Source of the DNA: Bacillus sp. M6-12
GTDB taxonomy: Bacteria > Bacillota > Bacilli > Bacillales > DSM-1321
DNA length: 64,000 nt
Direction: 5' to 3'
NCBI RefSeq assembly: GCF_002860285.1
Contig: NZ_PGVF01000014.1
Coordinates: 310,001 to 374,000, forward strand
Part shown: positions 46,480-55,489 of the stretch, piece by piece
How positions within the stretch are numbered: position 1 is the stretch's first letter
Layout of the letters: each line of letters begins with the position of its first letter
The notes under the pieces: model-generated
What the model was told of the DNA's origin: nothing
The model's database searches: none
The model's input: the letters and a program-made list of their open reading frames with translations, nothing else
Program-made: the position numbers and the translations under genes

Positions 46480-48231
46480 ATGATCAATCAACTTTCATGG
46501 AAAGTTGGCGGACAGCAAGGGGAAGGTATTGAAAGTACAGGGGAAATCTTTTGTATTGCCCTAAATAGACTTGGTTACTACTTATATGGGTATCGTCATT
46601 TTTCTTCTCGGATTAAAGGCGGCCATACCAACAACAAAATACGCGTAAGTACCGAACAAACCCGTTCAATTTCTGATGATCTGGACATTCTTGTTGCATT
46701 TGACCAGGAAACACTGGATGTAAACTGTCATGAACTTCATGGTCAAGGGATTATGATTGCTGATGCAAAGTTCAATCCGGTTCGTCCTGAAAATACGCAA
46801 GCTGCATTGTATGCGGTTCCATTTACTGATCTTGCAACTGAGCTTGGTACGTCCTTGATGAAGAATATGGTCGCGGTTGGTGCATCATGTGCTGTTCTAG
46901 GACTTGATATTAGTGTATATGATGAAGTGGTTCAAGAAATTTTTGGCCGTAAAGGCGAGCAAATAGTACAAAAGAACTTGGAAGCCATCAAGGCTGGCTA
47001 TGAATATATGACCGGTCTTTTAGGGGACAAGGTTGGTACGATGGAACTTGAAAAGGCAGACGGCAAAAAGCGTCTGTTCATGATCGGAAACGATGCTATA
47101 GCATTGGGAGCGCTTGCGGGAGGATGCCGTTTTATGGCAGCTTATCCCATTACGCCAGCTTCCGAAATTATGGAATATTTAATCAAAAAGCTTCCTGCAG
47201 TTGGCGGAACAGTAATCCAAACAGAAGATGAGATTGCTGCAGTCACAATGGCAATCGGTGCTAACTACGGCGGTGTTCGTACAATGACCGCTTCTGCTGG
47301 TCCTGGCCTTTCACTAAAAATGGAGGCAATTGGTCTATCCGGGATTACAGAAACACCATTAGTAATCGTAGACACGCAGCGCGGCGGCCCTTCAACAGGC
47401 CTTCCGACTAAACAAGAACAGTCAGATTTAATGGCGATGATTTATGGAACACATGGCGAGATCCCGAAAATTGTCATGGCTCCTAGTACGGTTGAAGAAG
47501 CGTTCTATGATTCAGCGGAAGCTTTTAACCTAGCGGAAGAATATCAATGCCCTGTTATCTTGCTTACAGACTTGCAGCTTTCTTTAGGAAAACAGACCGT
47601 GGAGCCGCTTGATTACAGCAAAGTGGAAATCCGCCGCGGAAAACTGTTAGCGGGTGAAATTCCGGAAGCTGAGAACAAAACATATTTCAAGCGCTATGAA
47701 GTAACGGGAGACGGAGTATCGCCTCGTGTTATACCAGGAATGAAAAATGGTATCCACCATGTTACCGGTGTTGAGCATGACGAAACAGGAAAACCTTCAG
47801 AGTCTGCTGCAAACCGTATTGCACAAATGGATAAAAGGATGCGAAAAGTACAGAACCTTCGCTTTAATACACCTGTACATAAAAATATCAAACATGAACA
47901 GGCTGATTTGCTGATTGTGGGCTTCAATTCCACACGTGGTGTCATTGAAGAAGCAATGGAGCGTTTGGAAGCAGACGGAATAAAAGTAAATCATGCACAT
48001 ATCCGCCTGATTCATCCGTTCCCGACAGATGAAATGCTGCCATTGATCCAATCGGCAAAGAAAGTGGTTGTTATTGAAAATAATGCGACAGGACAACTGG
48101 CAAACATTATGAAAATGAATGTCGGTCATGTTGATAAGATCCAAAAGGTCTTAAAATATGACGGAAATCCTTTCTTGCCGCAAGAAATTCACACACAATG
48201 CAAGGAGTTGTTCTCATATGGCCACATTTAA
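46480..48231 (+). CDS. korA: 2-oxoacid:ferredoxin oxidoreductase, fused gamma-alpha subunit
   Basis: This 583-residue subunit combines a gamma domain (about 1-190, with WKVGGQQGEGIESTGEIFCI and RIKGGHTNNKIRV) and the alpha domain (about 195-580). In the alpha domain, AAYPITPASEIMEYL, QTEDEIAAVTMAIGANYGG and TMTASAGPGLSLKMEA are hallmarks. With KorB it would oxidatively decarboxylate 2-oxoglutarate or another 2-oxoacid to the acyl-CoA, reducing ferredoxin. AAGGGGTG precedes the ATG. It overlaps korB by 14 bases. Substrate choice cannot be read from sequence. Confidence 0.92.
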   Translation: MINQLSWKVGGQQGEGIESTGEIFCIALNRLGYYLYGYRHFSSRIKGGHTNNKIRVSTEQTRSISDDLDILVAFDQETLDVNCHELHGQGIMIADAKFNPVRPENTQAALYAVPFTDLATELGTSLMKNMVAVGASCAVLGLDISVYDEVVQEIFGRKGEQIVQKNLEAIKAGYEYMTGLLGDKVGTMELEKADGKKRLFMIGNDAIALGALAGGCRFMAAYPITPASEIMEYLIKKLPAVGGTVIQTEDEIAAVTMAIGANYGGVRTMTASAGPGLSLKMEAIGLSGITETPLVIVDTQRGGPSTGLPTKQEQSDLMAMIYGTHGEIPKIVMAPSTVEEAFYDSAEAFNLAEEYQCPVILLTDLQLSLGKQTVEPLDYSKVEIRRGKLLAGEIPEAENKTYFKRYEVTGDGVSPRVIPGMKNGIHHVTGVEHDETGKPSESAANRIAQMDKRMRKVQNLRFNTPVHKNIKHEQADLLIVGFNSTRGVIEEAMERLEADGIKVNHAHIRLIHPFPTDEMLPLIQSAKKVVVIENNATGQLANIMKMNVGHVDKIQKVLKYDGNPFLPQEIHTQCKELFSYGHI

Positions 48232-49084
48232 AGAGTTTCGCAATAATGTAAAACCTAACTGGTGCCCTGGATGCGGAGATTTCTCTGTCCAGGCGGCTAT
48301 TCAGCGGGCAGCTGCAAATGTGGGACTTGAGCCTGAAGGTTTGGCCGTCGTTTCCGGAATCGGCTGTTCAGGAAGAATTTCCGGTTATATCAATTCCTAC
48401 GGCTTCCATGGAATTCATGGACGTTCACTTCCGATAGCACAAGGAGTTAAAATGGCTAACCGTGAACTGACTGTCATTGCTTCCGGAGGTGATGGAGACG
48501 GTTTTGCGATTGGGATGGGTCATACAATCCATGCCATCCGCCGAAATATAGATATTACTTATATCGTTATGGATAACCAAATCTATGGTTTGACAAAAGG
48601 ACAGACATCACCAAGGTCAGCTGCAGGTTTTAAGACAAAGTCGACGCCACAGGGTTCAATTGAGCCGGCTCTTTCCCCGATGGAAATGGCTTTATCAGCT
48701 GGCGCAACATTTGTTGCCCAAAGCTTTTCTACTGACTTAAAAGATTTAACGGCTATTATTGAAGCTGGAATCAATCATAAGGGCTTTTCTTTAATCAACG
48801 TGTTCAGCCCATGTGTAACTTACAATAAGATCAACACATATGATTGGTTTAAAGAAAATCTGACAAAGCTTAGTGATATTGAAGGATATGATCATACGAA
48901 CCGCGAAGATGCAATGCAAACATTAATGAAGCATAACGGTCTCGTTACTGGTATTATTTATCAAAATACTGAAAGAAAATCATATCAAGAGCTTATCCCG
49001 GGTTACGCACCGGAAGCTCTTTCTAAAGCAGATTTAAGCCTTGGCCAGGAAAGCTTTGATAAGCTAGTAGCTGAATTTATGTAA
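48218..49084 (+). CDS. korB: 2-oxoacid:ferredoxin oxidoreductase, beta subunit
   Basis: This 288-residue thiamine-diphosphate-binding subunit has cysteines for a [4Fe-4S] cluster in NWCPGCGDF, GIGCSGRIS and FSPCVTYNK. The ThDP motif is GGDGDGFAIGMGH...NQIYGLTKGQ. The ATG at 48218 has AAGGAG 11 bases upstream and gives the usual beta N-terminus; a longer in-frame reading would overlap korA far more. The two genes lie between spoVS and tdh; I do not recall them at this place in B. subtilis. Confidence 0.93.
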   Translation: MATFKEFRNNVKPNWCPGCGDFSVQAAIQRAAANVGLEPEGLAVVSGIGCSGRISGYINSYGFHGIHGRSLPIAQGVKMANRELTVIASGGDGDGFAIGMGHTIHAIRRNIDITYIVMDNQIYGLTKGQTSPRSAAGFKTKSTPQGSIEPALSPMEMALSAGATFVAQSFSTDLKDLTAIIEAGINHKGFSLINVFSPCVTYNKINTYDWFKENLTKLSDIEGYDHTNREDAMQTLMKHNGLVTGIIYQNTERKSYQELIPGYAPEALSKADLSLGQESFDKLVAEFM

Positions 49085-49098
49085 TAATCAATTAAAAT

Positions 49099-49146
49099 GA
49101 CCCTGCCTGCTAGGAAAAGAATAAACTAGCAGCGGGGTTTTTTTGT
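49099..49146 (+). terminator. Rho-independent terminator after korB
   Basis: CCCTGCCTGCTAG / CTAGCAGCGGGG pair imperfectly around GAAAAGAATAAA, followed by seven T. Confidence 0.85.
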
Positions 49147-49253
49147 TGTTAAGAAAATTATTAGATTCAGGGTTGCGAATAATTTCTATCATTTATTTTT
49201 CCCCTAATTTTCTCTCCGGTAAATGACCCAATCTCACCAACAGTTTCTTAAGG

Positions 49254-49570
49254 CTTTGTTAAAGCTCATTGTTGATTTTGCTGCTGGTTGATTTCTAGCT
49301 GCATCGCCCAGCGACGCACAGGACAAGGAAAGCCTCGGCAGCGACACATCGCACGAAACAAAGCGACAGCTTTTTGAGGATGTACTGGCGTCGACGTTTG
49401 GCACAGGTCGTGCCAGAACTTAGTCGACGGTCTTTGGTCGCTTTCGCTTTTCTATATTCGAGCGGAATGCGCGAGACTCCTCGAGTCAGGGGAGACCCAG
49501 CAGGCGCAAAGCGCCGAGGAGGCTCCGGAACCGCCAATAGAGCGGAAATAAACAGCCAAGGTTAACAAAG
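49254..49570 (+). repeat. TIR-bounded repeat element with hairpin core (R5)
   Basis: The left end CTTTGTTAAAGCTCATTGTT (49254) and the right end ending GGTTAACAAAG (49570) are imperfect inverted repeats of about 26 bases. The hairpin-family core (49290-49456) shares the CGTCGAC...GTCGACG block with R1. The right third (49457-49570) is a separate GC-rich palindromic module resembling the IS1182 leader. It takes up nearly half of the 682-base korB-tdh gap. Short open frames inside lack ribosome binding sites. Confidence 0.7.
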
Positions 49571-49766
49571 CTTTTCTTAAAAAAGGTTAAAAAAGTATAG
49601 TATCTTTCTATATTCGCCAATATGCTAAAAGAAAGCTAAAAAAAATTTCCAGTGCAAATTCAATTGTTCATATAGAGAGGACAGTGGTGTTTACTCATAA
49701 ACTATCATGATGCTAAAATGTGAGTATACCAGAGTTGTTAGATATATCCTATTAAGGGGAGTGTAC

Positions 49767-50810
49767 ATGTTGAATGGAAAAATGAAAGCCATTGTTAAGC
49801 ATCACCGAGGGTTTGGTGCAGAAATGCAGATGGTTGATATACCGCAGATAAAAGAAGATGAGGTCCTGATTAAGGTGAAAGCCACTTCCATTTGCGGCAC
49901 AGATGTCCATATTTATTCATGGGATGAATGGTCACAGAGCAGAGTAATTCCTCCGTATGTATTTGGCCATGAATTTTCAGGCGAGGTAGTAGAAGTAGGC
50001 TCAAAGGTGTGTTCGTTTCAATGCGGCGATTATGTTTCTGCAGAAACACATCTGGTGTGCGGAACATGCCCGCAATGCTTAACGGGTCAATTCCATATTT
50101 GTAAAAACACGAAGATTATTGGTGTGGATACAAATGGCTGTTTCGCCGAATACATTGCACTCCCGGCAGGCAACCTGTGGAAAAATCCGAAAGACATGCC
50201 TTTTGATGTGGCGTCAGTTCAGGAACCGATGGGAAATGCTGTTCATACAGTTCTGGCGGGAGAAGTGGCCGGGAAAACAGTGGCTATCATTGGCTGCGGC
50301 CCAATTGGGATCATGGCAGTAGGGGTTGCGAAGGCAGCCGGGGCAGCGCAGATAATTGCTTTGGATTTAAATGATTATCGCCTTGGTTTGGCAAAGAAGA
50401 TGGGGGCGACAACAATTATTAATTCCAAGAATCAAGACCCGCTGGAGACTGTCAGCACCCTGACGAATGGAAATGGTGCAGATGTCGTTTGTGAAATGAG
50501 CGGCCATCCAATCGCAATGGATCAAGGTTTTAAAATGGTTACAAATGGGGGGCGTGTTTCTATATTGAGCTTGCCTGTACGCCCAGTTCAAATAGATGTG
50601 ACAAATGATATCGTTTTTAAAGGAATTACTGTCCAGGGAATTACAGGCCGTCTTATGTTTAAAACATGGCAGCAGGTTTCCAGTTTGCTTGCTTCCGGAC
50701 AGGTAAACGTTGCACCAATGATTACACACCATTTTCCATTAACAGAGTTTGAAAAAGGCTTTGAGCTTATGTTAAAGGGCGAATGCGGAAAAGTAGTCTT
50801 ACACCCATAA
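49767..50810 (+). CDS. tdh: L-threonine 3-dehydrogenase
   Basis: This 347-residue zinc alcohol-dehydrogenase family enzyme oxidises threonine to 2-amino-3-oxobutyrate with NAD. The catalytic zinc ligand Cys43 is in SICGTDVHIY, His68-Glu69 in FGHEFSGEV, and the structural zinc cysteines are in CGTCPQCLTGQFHIC. The Rossmann motif is GCGPIGIMAVG. The ATG at 49767 follows AAGGGGAGTG; an upstream in-frame ATG at 49707 would give an atypical extension. It is paired with kbl, which uses its product. Confidence 0.96.
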   Translation: MLNGKMKAIVKHHRGFGAEMQMVDIPQIKEDEVLIKVKATSICGTDVHIYSWDEWSQSRVIPPYVFGHEFSGEVVEVGSKVCSFQCGDYVSAETHLVCGTCPQCLTGQFHICKNTKIIGVDTNGCFAEYIALPAGNLWKNPKDMPFDVASVQEPMGNAVHTVLAGEVAGKTVAIIGCGPIGIMAVGVAKAAGAAQIIALDLNDYRLGLAKKMGATTIINSKNQDPLETVSTLTNGNGADVVCEMSGHPIAMDQGFKMVTNGGRVSILSLPVRPVQIDVTNDIVFKGITVQGITGRLMFKTWQQVSSLLASGQVNVAPMITHHFPLTEFEKGFELMLKGECGKVVLHP

Positions 50811-50937
50811 TTATCAGTCTAACAGATTATTCTGGTAAACTGGTGAGAGGTAAGGGTTCGCACTATACATTGCGGATTACGCCACTCGAATGGCTGTATA
50901 AAATCTATTAATCAATCAGCATATAGGAGGTTTTTGA

Positions 50938-52113
50938 ATGAAGGGCTTCGAATATCTTCAGTTAGAATTGGATTCTATGAGAAAGGAAGGAACTTTCCGC
51001 CAGCTTGTTCCGCTAGAATCAGAACAGGGATCAAAGGTTGTTGTAAAAGGAAAGGAAGTAATCCAGCTTTCATCCAATAATTACCTCGGACTTACCTCTC
51101 ATCCCCGGCTAAGACAAGCTGCACTTGATGCGGTGGATAAATATGGTGCAGGTACCGGTTCTGTCAGAACGATTGCAGGAACCTTTACTATGCATAATGA
51201 ACTGGAACGCAAATTGGCTGCATTTAAACACACAGAAGCGGCTCTGGTATTCCAGTCCGGTTTTACTACAAACCAGGGTGTTCTTTCAGCCATACTTTCA
51301 CCTGAAGATGTGGTCATTTCTGATGAGCTGAATCATGCTTCAATCATCGATGGAATCAGGCTTACAAAGGCGGCAAGAAAGGTGTATAAACATATTGATA
51401 TGGCCGATCTGGAAAAAGCACTGATTGAAACGCAGAGCTTTAGAAAGCGCTTAATTGTTACAGATGGAGTATTCTCTATGGATGGCAATATTTCACCTCT
51501 GCCTGAAATCGTGGAACTCGCAGAAAAATACGATGCGCTTATCATGGTAGATGATGCGCATGCCTCAGGAGTCCTAGGTGCTAACGGGCGCGGGACAGTA
51601 AACCACTTCGGCCTGGATGGGCGGGTTCATATTCAGGTGGGGACGCTCAGCAAGGCAATCGGGGTCCTGGGCGGTTACGTTGCCAGCTCAAAAACACTGA
51701 TAGATTACCTGATTCACAAAGGCCGTCCTTTCTTATTCAGTACTTCCCATCCTCCGGCTGTAACAATGGCATGCATCGAAGCAATTAATGTATTGCTGGA
51801 AGAGCCGGAATTAATTAAAAGACTTTGGGAAAACACCAAGTTCTTTAAAAATGGCCTGAAACAGCTTGGTTTTAAGACGGGAAGCAGTGAAACACCAATC
51901 ACTCCTGTATTGGTAGGTGATGAGGCATTGTCCCATCAATTCTCAGATAAATTGTTAGAGCACGGTGTTTTTGCACAGGGGATCGCATTTCCAACGGTAG
52001 CAAAAGGGCTTGCCAGGGTAAGAACCATTGTTACGGCCCAGCATTCCGAGGAAGAACTTCAAGAAGCATTGAATGCATTTGAAAAGGCAGGAAAAGAACT
52101 GGGGATTATATAA
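50938..52113 (+). CDS. kbl: Glycine C-acetyltransferase (2-amino-3-ketobutyrate CoA ligase)
   Basis: This 391-residue PLP enzyme of the alpha-oxoamine synthase family cleaves 2-amino-3-oxobutyrate with CoA to glycine and acetyl-CoA. Features are [14 protein letters not shown] near 43, [13 protein letters not shown], the [12 protein letters not shown] segment and the PLP lysine Lys239 in [21 protein letters not shown] precedes the ATG. With tdh it forms the threonine degradation pathway. A close relative is BioF; the pairing with tdh favours Kbl. Confidence 0.95.
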   Translation: MKGFEYLQLELDSMRKEGTFRQLVPLESEQGSKVVVKGKEVIQLSSNNYLGLTSHPRLRQAALDAVDKYGAGTGSVRTIAGTFTMHNELERKLAAFKHTEAALVFQSGFTTNQGVLSAILSPEDVVISDELNHASIIDGIRLTKAARKVYKHIDMADLEKALIETQSFRKRLIVTDGVFSMDGNISPLPEIVELAEKYDALIMVDDAHASGVLGANGRGTVNHFGLDGRVHIQVGTLSKAIGVLGGYVASSKTLIDYLIHKGRPFLFSTSHPPAVTMACIEAINVLLEEPELIKRLWENTKFFKNGLKQLGFKTGSSETPITPVLVGDEALSHQFSDKLLEHGVFAQGIAFPTVAKGLARVRTIVTAQHSEEELQEALNAFEKAGKELGII

Positions 52114-52122
52114 TTTTAGCTA

Positions 52123-52464
52123 AGATAAAGTTCGTTGTTGATTTTGACACTATGTTGATGTCTAGCTGCAGCGCCCAGCCCCTCGAGGTCATAAGCCAAT
52201 CACTTCGGAAGGCAAAAAGCGCCTTCTGTCAGCGCTTGTCTTATGCTTGTCGGGGCTGAACAGGGCGCTTTCGCTTTTCTATATTGGAGCGGAAGGCGCG
52301 ATACTCCTCGGCAATGCTTGGCATTTCCTTCGTGCGGTGTTTTTTCAAGCAGCTAATTCAATGTCCAGCGGGAGAAGCGGACCAAGGGAGACCCCGCAGG
52401 CGGTAACGCCGAGGAGGCTCCAGGACCGCCACTAAAGCGGAAATCAACAGGCAAGTTTAACAGA
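52123..52464 (+). repeat. TIR-bounded repeat element with hairpin core (R6)
   Basis: The left end AGATAAAGTTCGTTGTTGAT (52124) and the right end AATCAACAGGCAAGTTTAAC (52442) are imperfect inverted repeats. The core (52157-52283) begins GATGTCTAGCTGCAGCGCCC and ends GGCGCTTTCGCTTTTCT. It encloses the CATAAG...CTTATG hairpin shared with R2 and the GGAAGGC...GCCTTC stem. The right half carries the GC-rich module GAGCGGAAGGCGCGATACTC ... GCCGAGGAGGCTCCAGGACC. A 62-codon frame inside has no ribosome binding site. Confidence 0.72.
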
Positions 52465-52476
52465 GTTTAATTTTAA

Positions 52477-52516
52477 AAGCGAAGTCTTGCTGGTAATAGG
52501 CAAGGCTTCGCTTAAA
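52477..52516. terminator. Bidirectional terminator-like hairpin downstream of kbl
   Basis: AAGCGAAGTCTTGC / GCAAGGCTTCGCTT pair with one G-T around TGGTAATAG. An A-run precedes and follows it, so it is more convincing as a minus-strand terminator than as the end of kbl. Confidence 0.5.
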
Positions 52517-52792
52517 AAACTTTGAAATAGCATACAGAAAAACAATCATGTGTTAATACTCCCAGCTATGCATGGAAATACGAAACTAAGCAGTTCGCAC
52601 CATGCTAACACATTAATGGTGGTGTGAGCGAAGCTAAACGAGACAAATTCCTAAGTGATAATTTTCACTTTATTTTAATTAGTTTTTCTAATCGGCGCAG
52701 CTCACCCTTTTTCACAAAAAAAGGAAAGCCTAAGATAACCAACAGTAAAAATCCTTCTTCCTCAAAACCTCCACATGTCTAAAAAGCATTTA

Positions 52793-52845
52793 CTCGCAGA
52801 AAAGACCAAAATACTCGCAGAAATACTAATATTACTCGCCAAATT
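52793..52845. repeat. Three degenerate tandem 21-bp units (ACTCGCAGAAA)
   Basis: ACTCGCAGAAAAGACC (52793), ACTCGCAGAAATACT (52814) and ACTCGCCAAATT (52835) begin at exact 21-base intervals. The rest of the 1,064-base kbl-miaB gap outside R6, the hairpin at 52477 and this array is AT-rich with no gene that I can support. Confidence 0.5.
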
Positions 52846-53177
52846 ATGGAACTGCCCAAAATAAATTTTTCAAAAAAGCCGAATACAAAAAAATTGTCTA
52901 TAAAATATTATGAACTTTTTATTACAATTGCCAATGGGGATTGGGAAGTATTGTACTATAACTCTAAAACCTTTATACTATGATAATGTGTATATCTCGA
53001 TGTTGCGTGCTATGTAAGCTTATAAAGGGCGCATTTTTTAGCAGAAAAACCGGCAGATTATCGACCATATCTTGGTGAAGAATTTGAACTGGCTGCATGA
53101 ATTTACACAAGGAAAATATATATACTTCTGATCTGTAAAAAAATCAATATTCCTATCATACATGAAAGGGGATAACC

Positions 53178-54722
53178 ATGAACGAAAAACAAAGGTTAGA
53201 GTCTCAAAATGTACAAACTGAAAATCCAGCGGACAAAAAATCCGAAAAGGATTACAGCAAGTACTTTCAGGGTGTGTATGTGCCACCTTCCTTGCAGGAT
53301 GCCAAGAAACGCGGAAAAGAAGAAGTTCAATATCATAAAGATTTCGCGATTTCAGAGGAATTCCGCGGGATGGGAGAAGGACGCAAATTCCTTATCCGCA
53401 CATATGGCTGCCAAATGAACGAGCATGATACGGAAGTAATGGCGGGTATCTTTATGGCATTAGGGTACACCCATACCGATAATGCCGAAGATGCGAATGT
53501 AATCCTTCTAAATACATGCGCGATCAGGGAGAATGCTGAAAACAAGGTTTTTGGGGAACTTGGACACTTAAAGGCTCTTAAGAGAGAAAAGCCTGATTTA
53601 CTTCTTGGAGTTTGCGGCTGTATGTCACAGGAAGAATCAGTTGTAAACAGGATCTTGCAAAAGCATCCATTTGTTGACATGATCTTCGGAACTCACAATA
53701 TCCACCGTTTGCCAAACCTATTAAATGAAGCTTATCTTTCTAAGGAAATGGTAATTGAGGTTTGGTCAAAGGAAGGGGATGTAATTGAAAACCTTCCAAA
53801 GGTGCGAAAAGGCAATACAAAGGCGTGGGTTAACATTATGTATGGCTGTGACAAGTTTTGTACGTACTGTATTGTTCCTTATACACGCGGAAAGGAACGG
53901 AGCCGCCGTCCTGAAGATATTATTCAGGAAGTCCGCCATTTGGCTGCTCAAGGTTATAAGGAAGTAACATTGCTCGGCCAGAATGTAAATGCATATGGAA
54001 AAGACCTGGAGGATACACAGTACAGGCTTGGCGATTTAATGGAGGAAATAAGCAAAATTGATATCCCTCGCATTCGCTTTACGACAAGCCATCCACGCGA
54101 TTTTGATGACCATTTAATTGAGGTCCTTGCAAAAGGCGGAAACCTGATGGATCATATCCACCTTCCTGTCCAATCCGGAAGTACGGATGTATTAAAAATC
54201 ATGGCCCGAAAATATTCGCGTGAACAGTATCTTGAGCTGGTCAGAAAAATAAAAGCTGCTATTCCGAATGCCTCATTGACTACAGATATTATCGTGGGCT
54301 ATCCAAACGAAACGGATGAGCAATTCGAAGACACAATGTCCCTTTATCGGGAAGTAGGCTTTGATACGGCTTACACTTATATTTATTCACCAAGGGAAGG
54401 CACTCCAGCTGCCAAAATGGAGGACAATGTCCCAATGGAAGTGAAAAAAGAGCGTTTACAGCGTCTGAATGCATTGGTCAATGAACTGTCCGCTCAAAAA
54501 ATGCTTGCATTGCAGGGCCAAATCGTCGAAGTGCTTGTTGAGGGTGAAAGCAAGAAAAATCCTGATGTGTTAGCAGGTTATACTACAAAAAATAAGCTTG
54601 TAAACTTTAGGGGGCCTAAATCCTCGATTGGCCAAATTATTAAGGTAAAAATCACCGATGCAAAAACTTGGTCATTAAACGGGGAAATGGTTACTGAAGC
54701 AGAGAGCGTAGAGGTGATATAG
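53178..54722 (+). CDS. miaB: tRNA-2-methylthio-N6-dimethylallyladenosine synthase MiaB
   Basis: This 514-residue radical-SAM methylthiotransferase thiolates and methylates i6A37 of tRNA. The N-terminal UPF0004 domain has cluster cysteines in [17 protein letters not shown] and GVCGCMSQ. The radical-SAM motif is CDKFCTYC in [18 protein letters not shown] (about residue 225), and a TRAM domain ends the protein. AAAGGGGAT precedes the ATG. It abuts ricA with one base between stop and start. MiaA, which makes its substrate, is encoded 8 kb downstream. Confidence 0.97.
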   Translation: MNEKQRLESQNVQTENPADKKSEKDYSKYFQGVYVPPSLQDAKKRGKEEVQYHKDFAISEEFRGMGEGRKFLIRTYGCQMNEHDTEVMAGIFMALGYTHTDNAEDANVILLNTCAIRENAENKVFGELGHLKALKREKPDLLLGVCGCMSQEESVVNRILQKHPFVDMIFGTHNIHRLPNLLNEAYLSKEMVIEVWSKEGDVIENLPKVRKGNTKAWVNIMYGCDKFCTYCIVPYTRGKERSRRPEDIIQEVRHLAAQGYKEVTLLGQNVNAYGKDLEDTQYRLGDLMEEISKIDIPRIRFTTSHPRDFDDHLIEVLAKGGNLMDHIHLPVQSGSTDVLKIMARKYSREQYLELVRKIKAAIPNASLTTDIIVGYPNETDEQFEDTMSLYREVGFDTAYTYIYSPREGTPAAKMEDNVPMEVKKERLQRLNALVNELSAQKMLALQGQIVEVLVEGESKKNPDVLAGYTTKNKLVNFRGPKSSIGQIIKVKITDAKTWSLNGEMVTEAESVEVI

Positions 54723-54723
54723 G

Positions 54724-55158
54724 ATGGCAAAGTATACTAAAGATGATATTTTGGCAAAGGCGGCTGACCTGGCGAAAATGATCGCAGAAACAGAGGAAGT
54801 CGAGTTCTTCAAGCGTGCGGAAGAGCAAATCAATGAAAACCAAAAGGTACGTGAAATGATAGCAAGCCTGAAAAGCCTGCAAAAACAGGCCATAAACTTC
54901 CAGCATTACGGTAAAGAAAAAGCGTATGCTCAGGTTCAGGGGAAAATTGAAGCAATTGAAAAAGAAATTGATGAAATTCCTGTTGTTCAGGAGTTTAAAC
55001 AATCACAGGTGGATGTTAACGATTTGCTGCAAATGGTGGCTTCACAGGTTTCAAACACAGTAACAGACTTAATTATTGAAGCAACAGAGGGTGATGTCCT
55101 TCAAGGTGAAACTGGATCAAAGGTCCGTGCATCAGCAGGCTCAAGCAGCTGTTCATAA
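54724..55158 (+). CDS. ricA: RicA (YmcA) regulator of RNase Y and biofilm
   Basis: This 144-residue protein of the YlbF/YmcA family is mostly helical, with KADDLAKMIAETEEVEFFKR-like N-terminal helices and LKSLQKQAINFQHYGKEKAY in the centre. In B. subtilis RicA, RicF (YlbF) and RicT (YaaT) form a complex that acts with RNase Y and stimulates Spo0A phosphorylation. A cysteine lies at the C-terminal end (SSSCS). AGAGGTGATA at the end of miaB serves as the binding site, so the two are coupled. A terminator follows. Confidence 0.93.
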   Translation: MAKYTKDDILAKAADLAKMIAETEEVEFFKRAEEQINENQKVREMIASLKSLQKQAINFQHYGKEKAYAQVQGKIEAIEKEIDEIPVVQEFKQSQVDVNDLLQMVASQVSNTVTDLIIEATEGDVLQGETGSKVRASAGSSSCS

Positions 55159-55170
55159 TAGATAAAGACT

Positions 55171-55200
55171 AAAACCCTTGCCCGCTGGCAAGGGTTTTAC
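55171..55200 (+). terminator. Rho-independent terminator after ricA
   Basis: AAAACCCTTGCC / GGCAAGGGTTTT around CGCT, followed by ACTTTT. It also works on the minus strand. The remaining ~220 bases before the next promoter show nothing recognisable. Confidence 0.85.
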
Positions 55201-55418
55201 TTTTATCCAGAAAAACCATTTCGTATTTGGGGCTCTCTTCTCCGAAAGGATTAAAATAATCAGCATAATTTATTAGGATATTCCCATTACTTCCTTTTTT
55301 TCAGCGAGCCTGCGCTAATAATCTACTTCTCCCTAAGCTTTAACCCCTTTTATCTGCCTCCTAAACCTTTATTTAAATCCAAGTGCTTTACCGAGCAGTC
55401 CAAGACGGTATCAAAAAG

Positions 55419-55447
55419 ACCATGCACTATTTAGTGCCCATTGAATA
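55419..55447 (+). promoter_or_regulatory. Candidate sigma-K promoter of the CotF-like gene
   Basis: GACC (55418-55421) and CATTGAATA (55439-55447) are about 17 bases apart and match AC-N16/17-CATANNNTA with one deviation in the -10. The start of the gene lies 43 bases downstream. Confidence 0.45.
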
Positions 55448-55489
55448 ATGTAAGCTGTGTGGATTAGTGAAATCGAGGAGGATACAAAG

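Noticed and set aside
49571..49766. T-box leader in front of tdh
   Set aside because: No specifier stem, no T-box consensus and no terminator hairpin were found before tdh.
52247..52435. 62-codon frame downstream of kbl
   Set aside because: It lies wholly within repeat R6; a similar frame in R5 (49374-49565) shows that it comes from GC-rich repeat sequence.
52793..52845. CRISPR-like array
   Set aside because: Only three degenerate units with about 10-base spacers, no palindromic repeat, no cas genes in the window.
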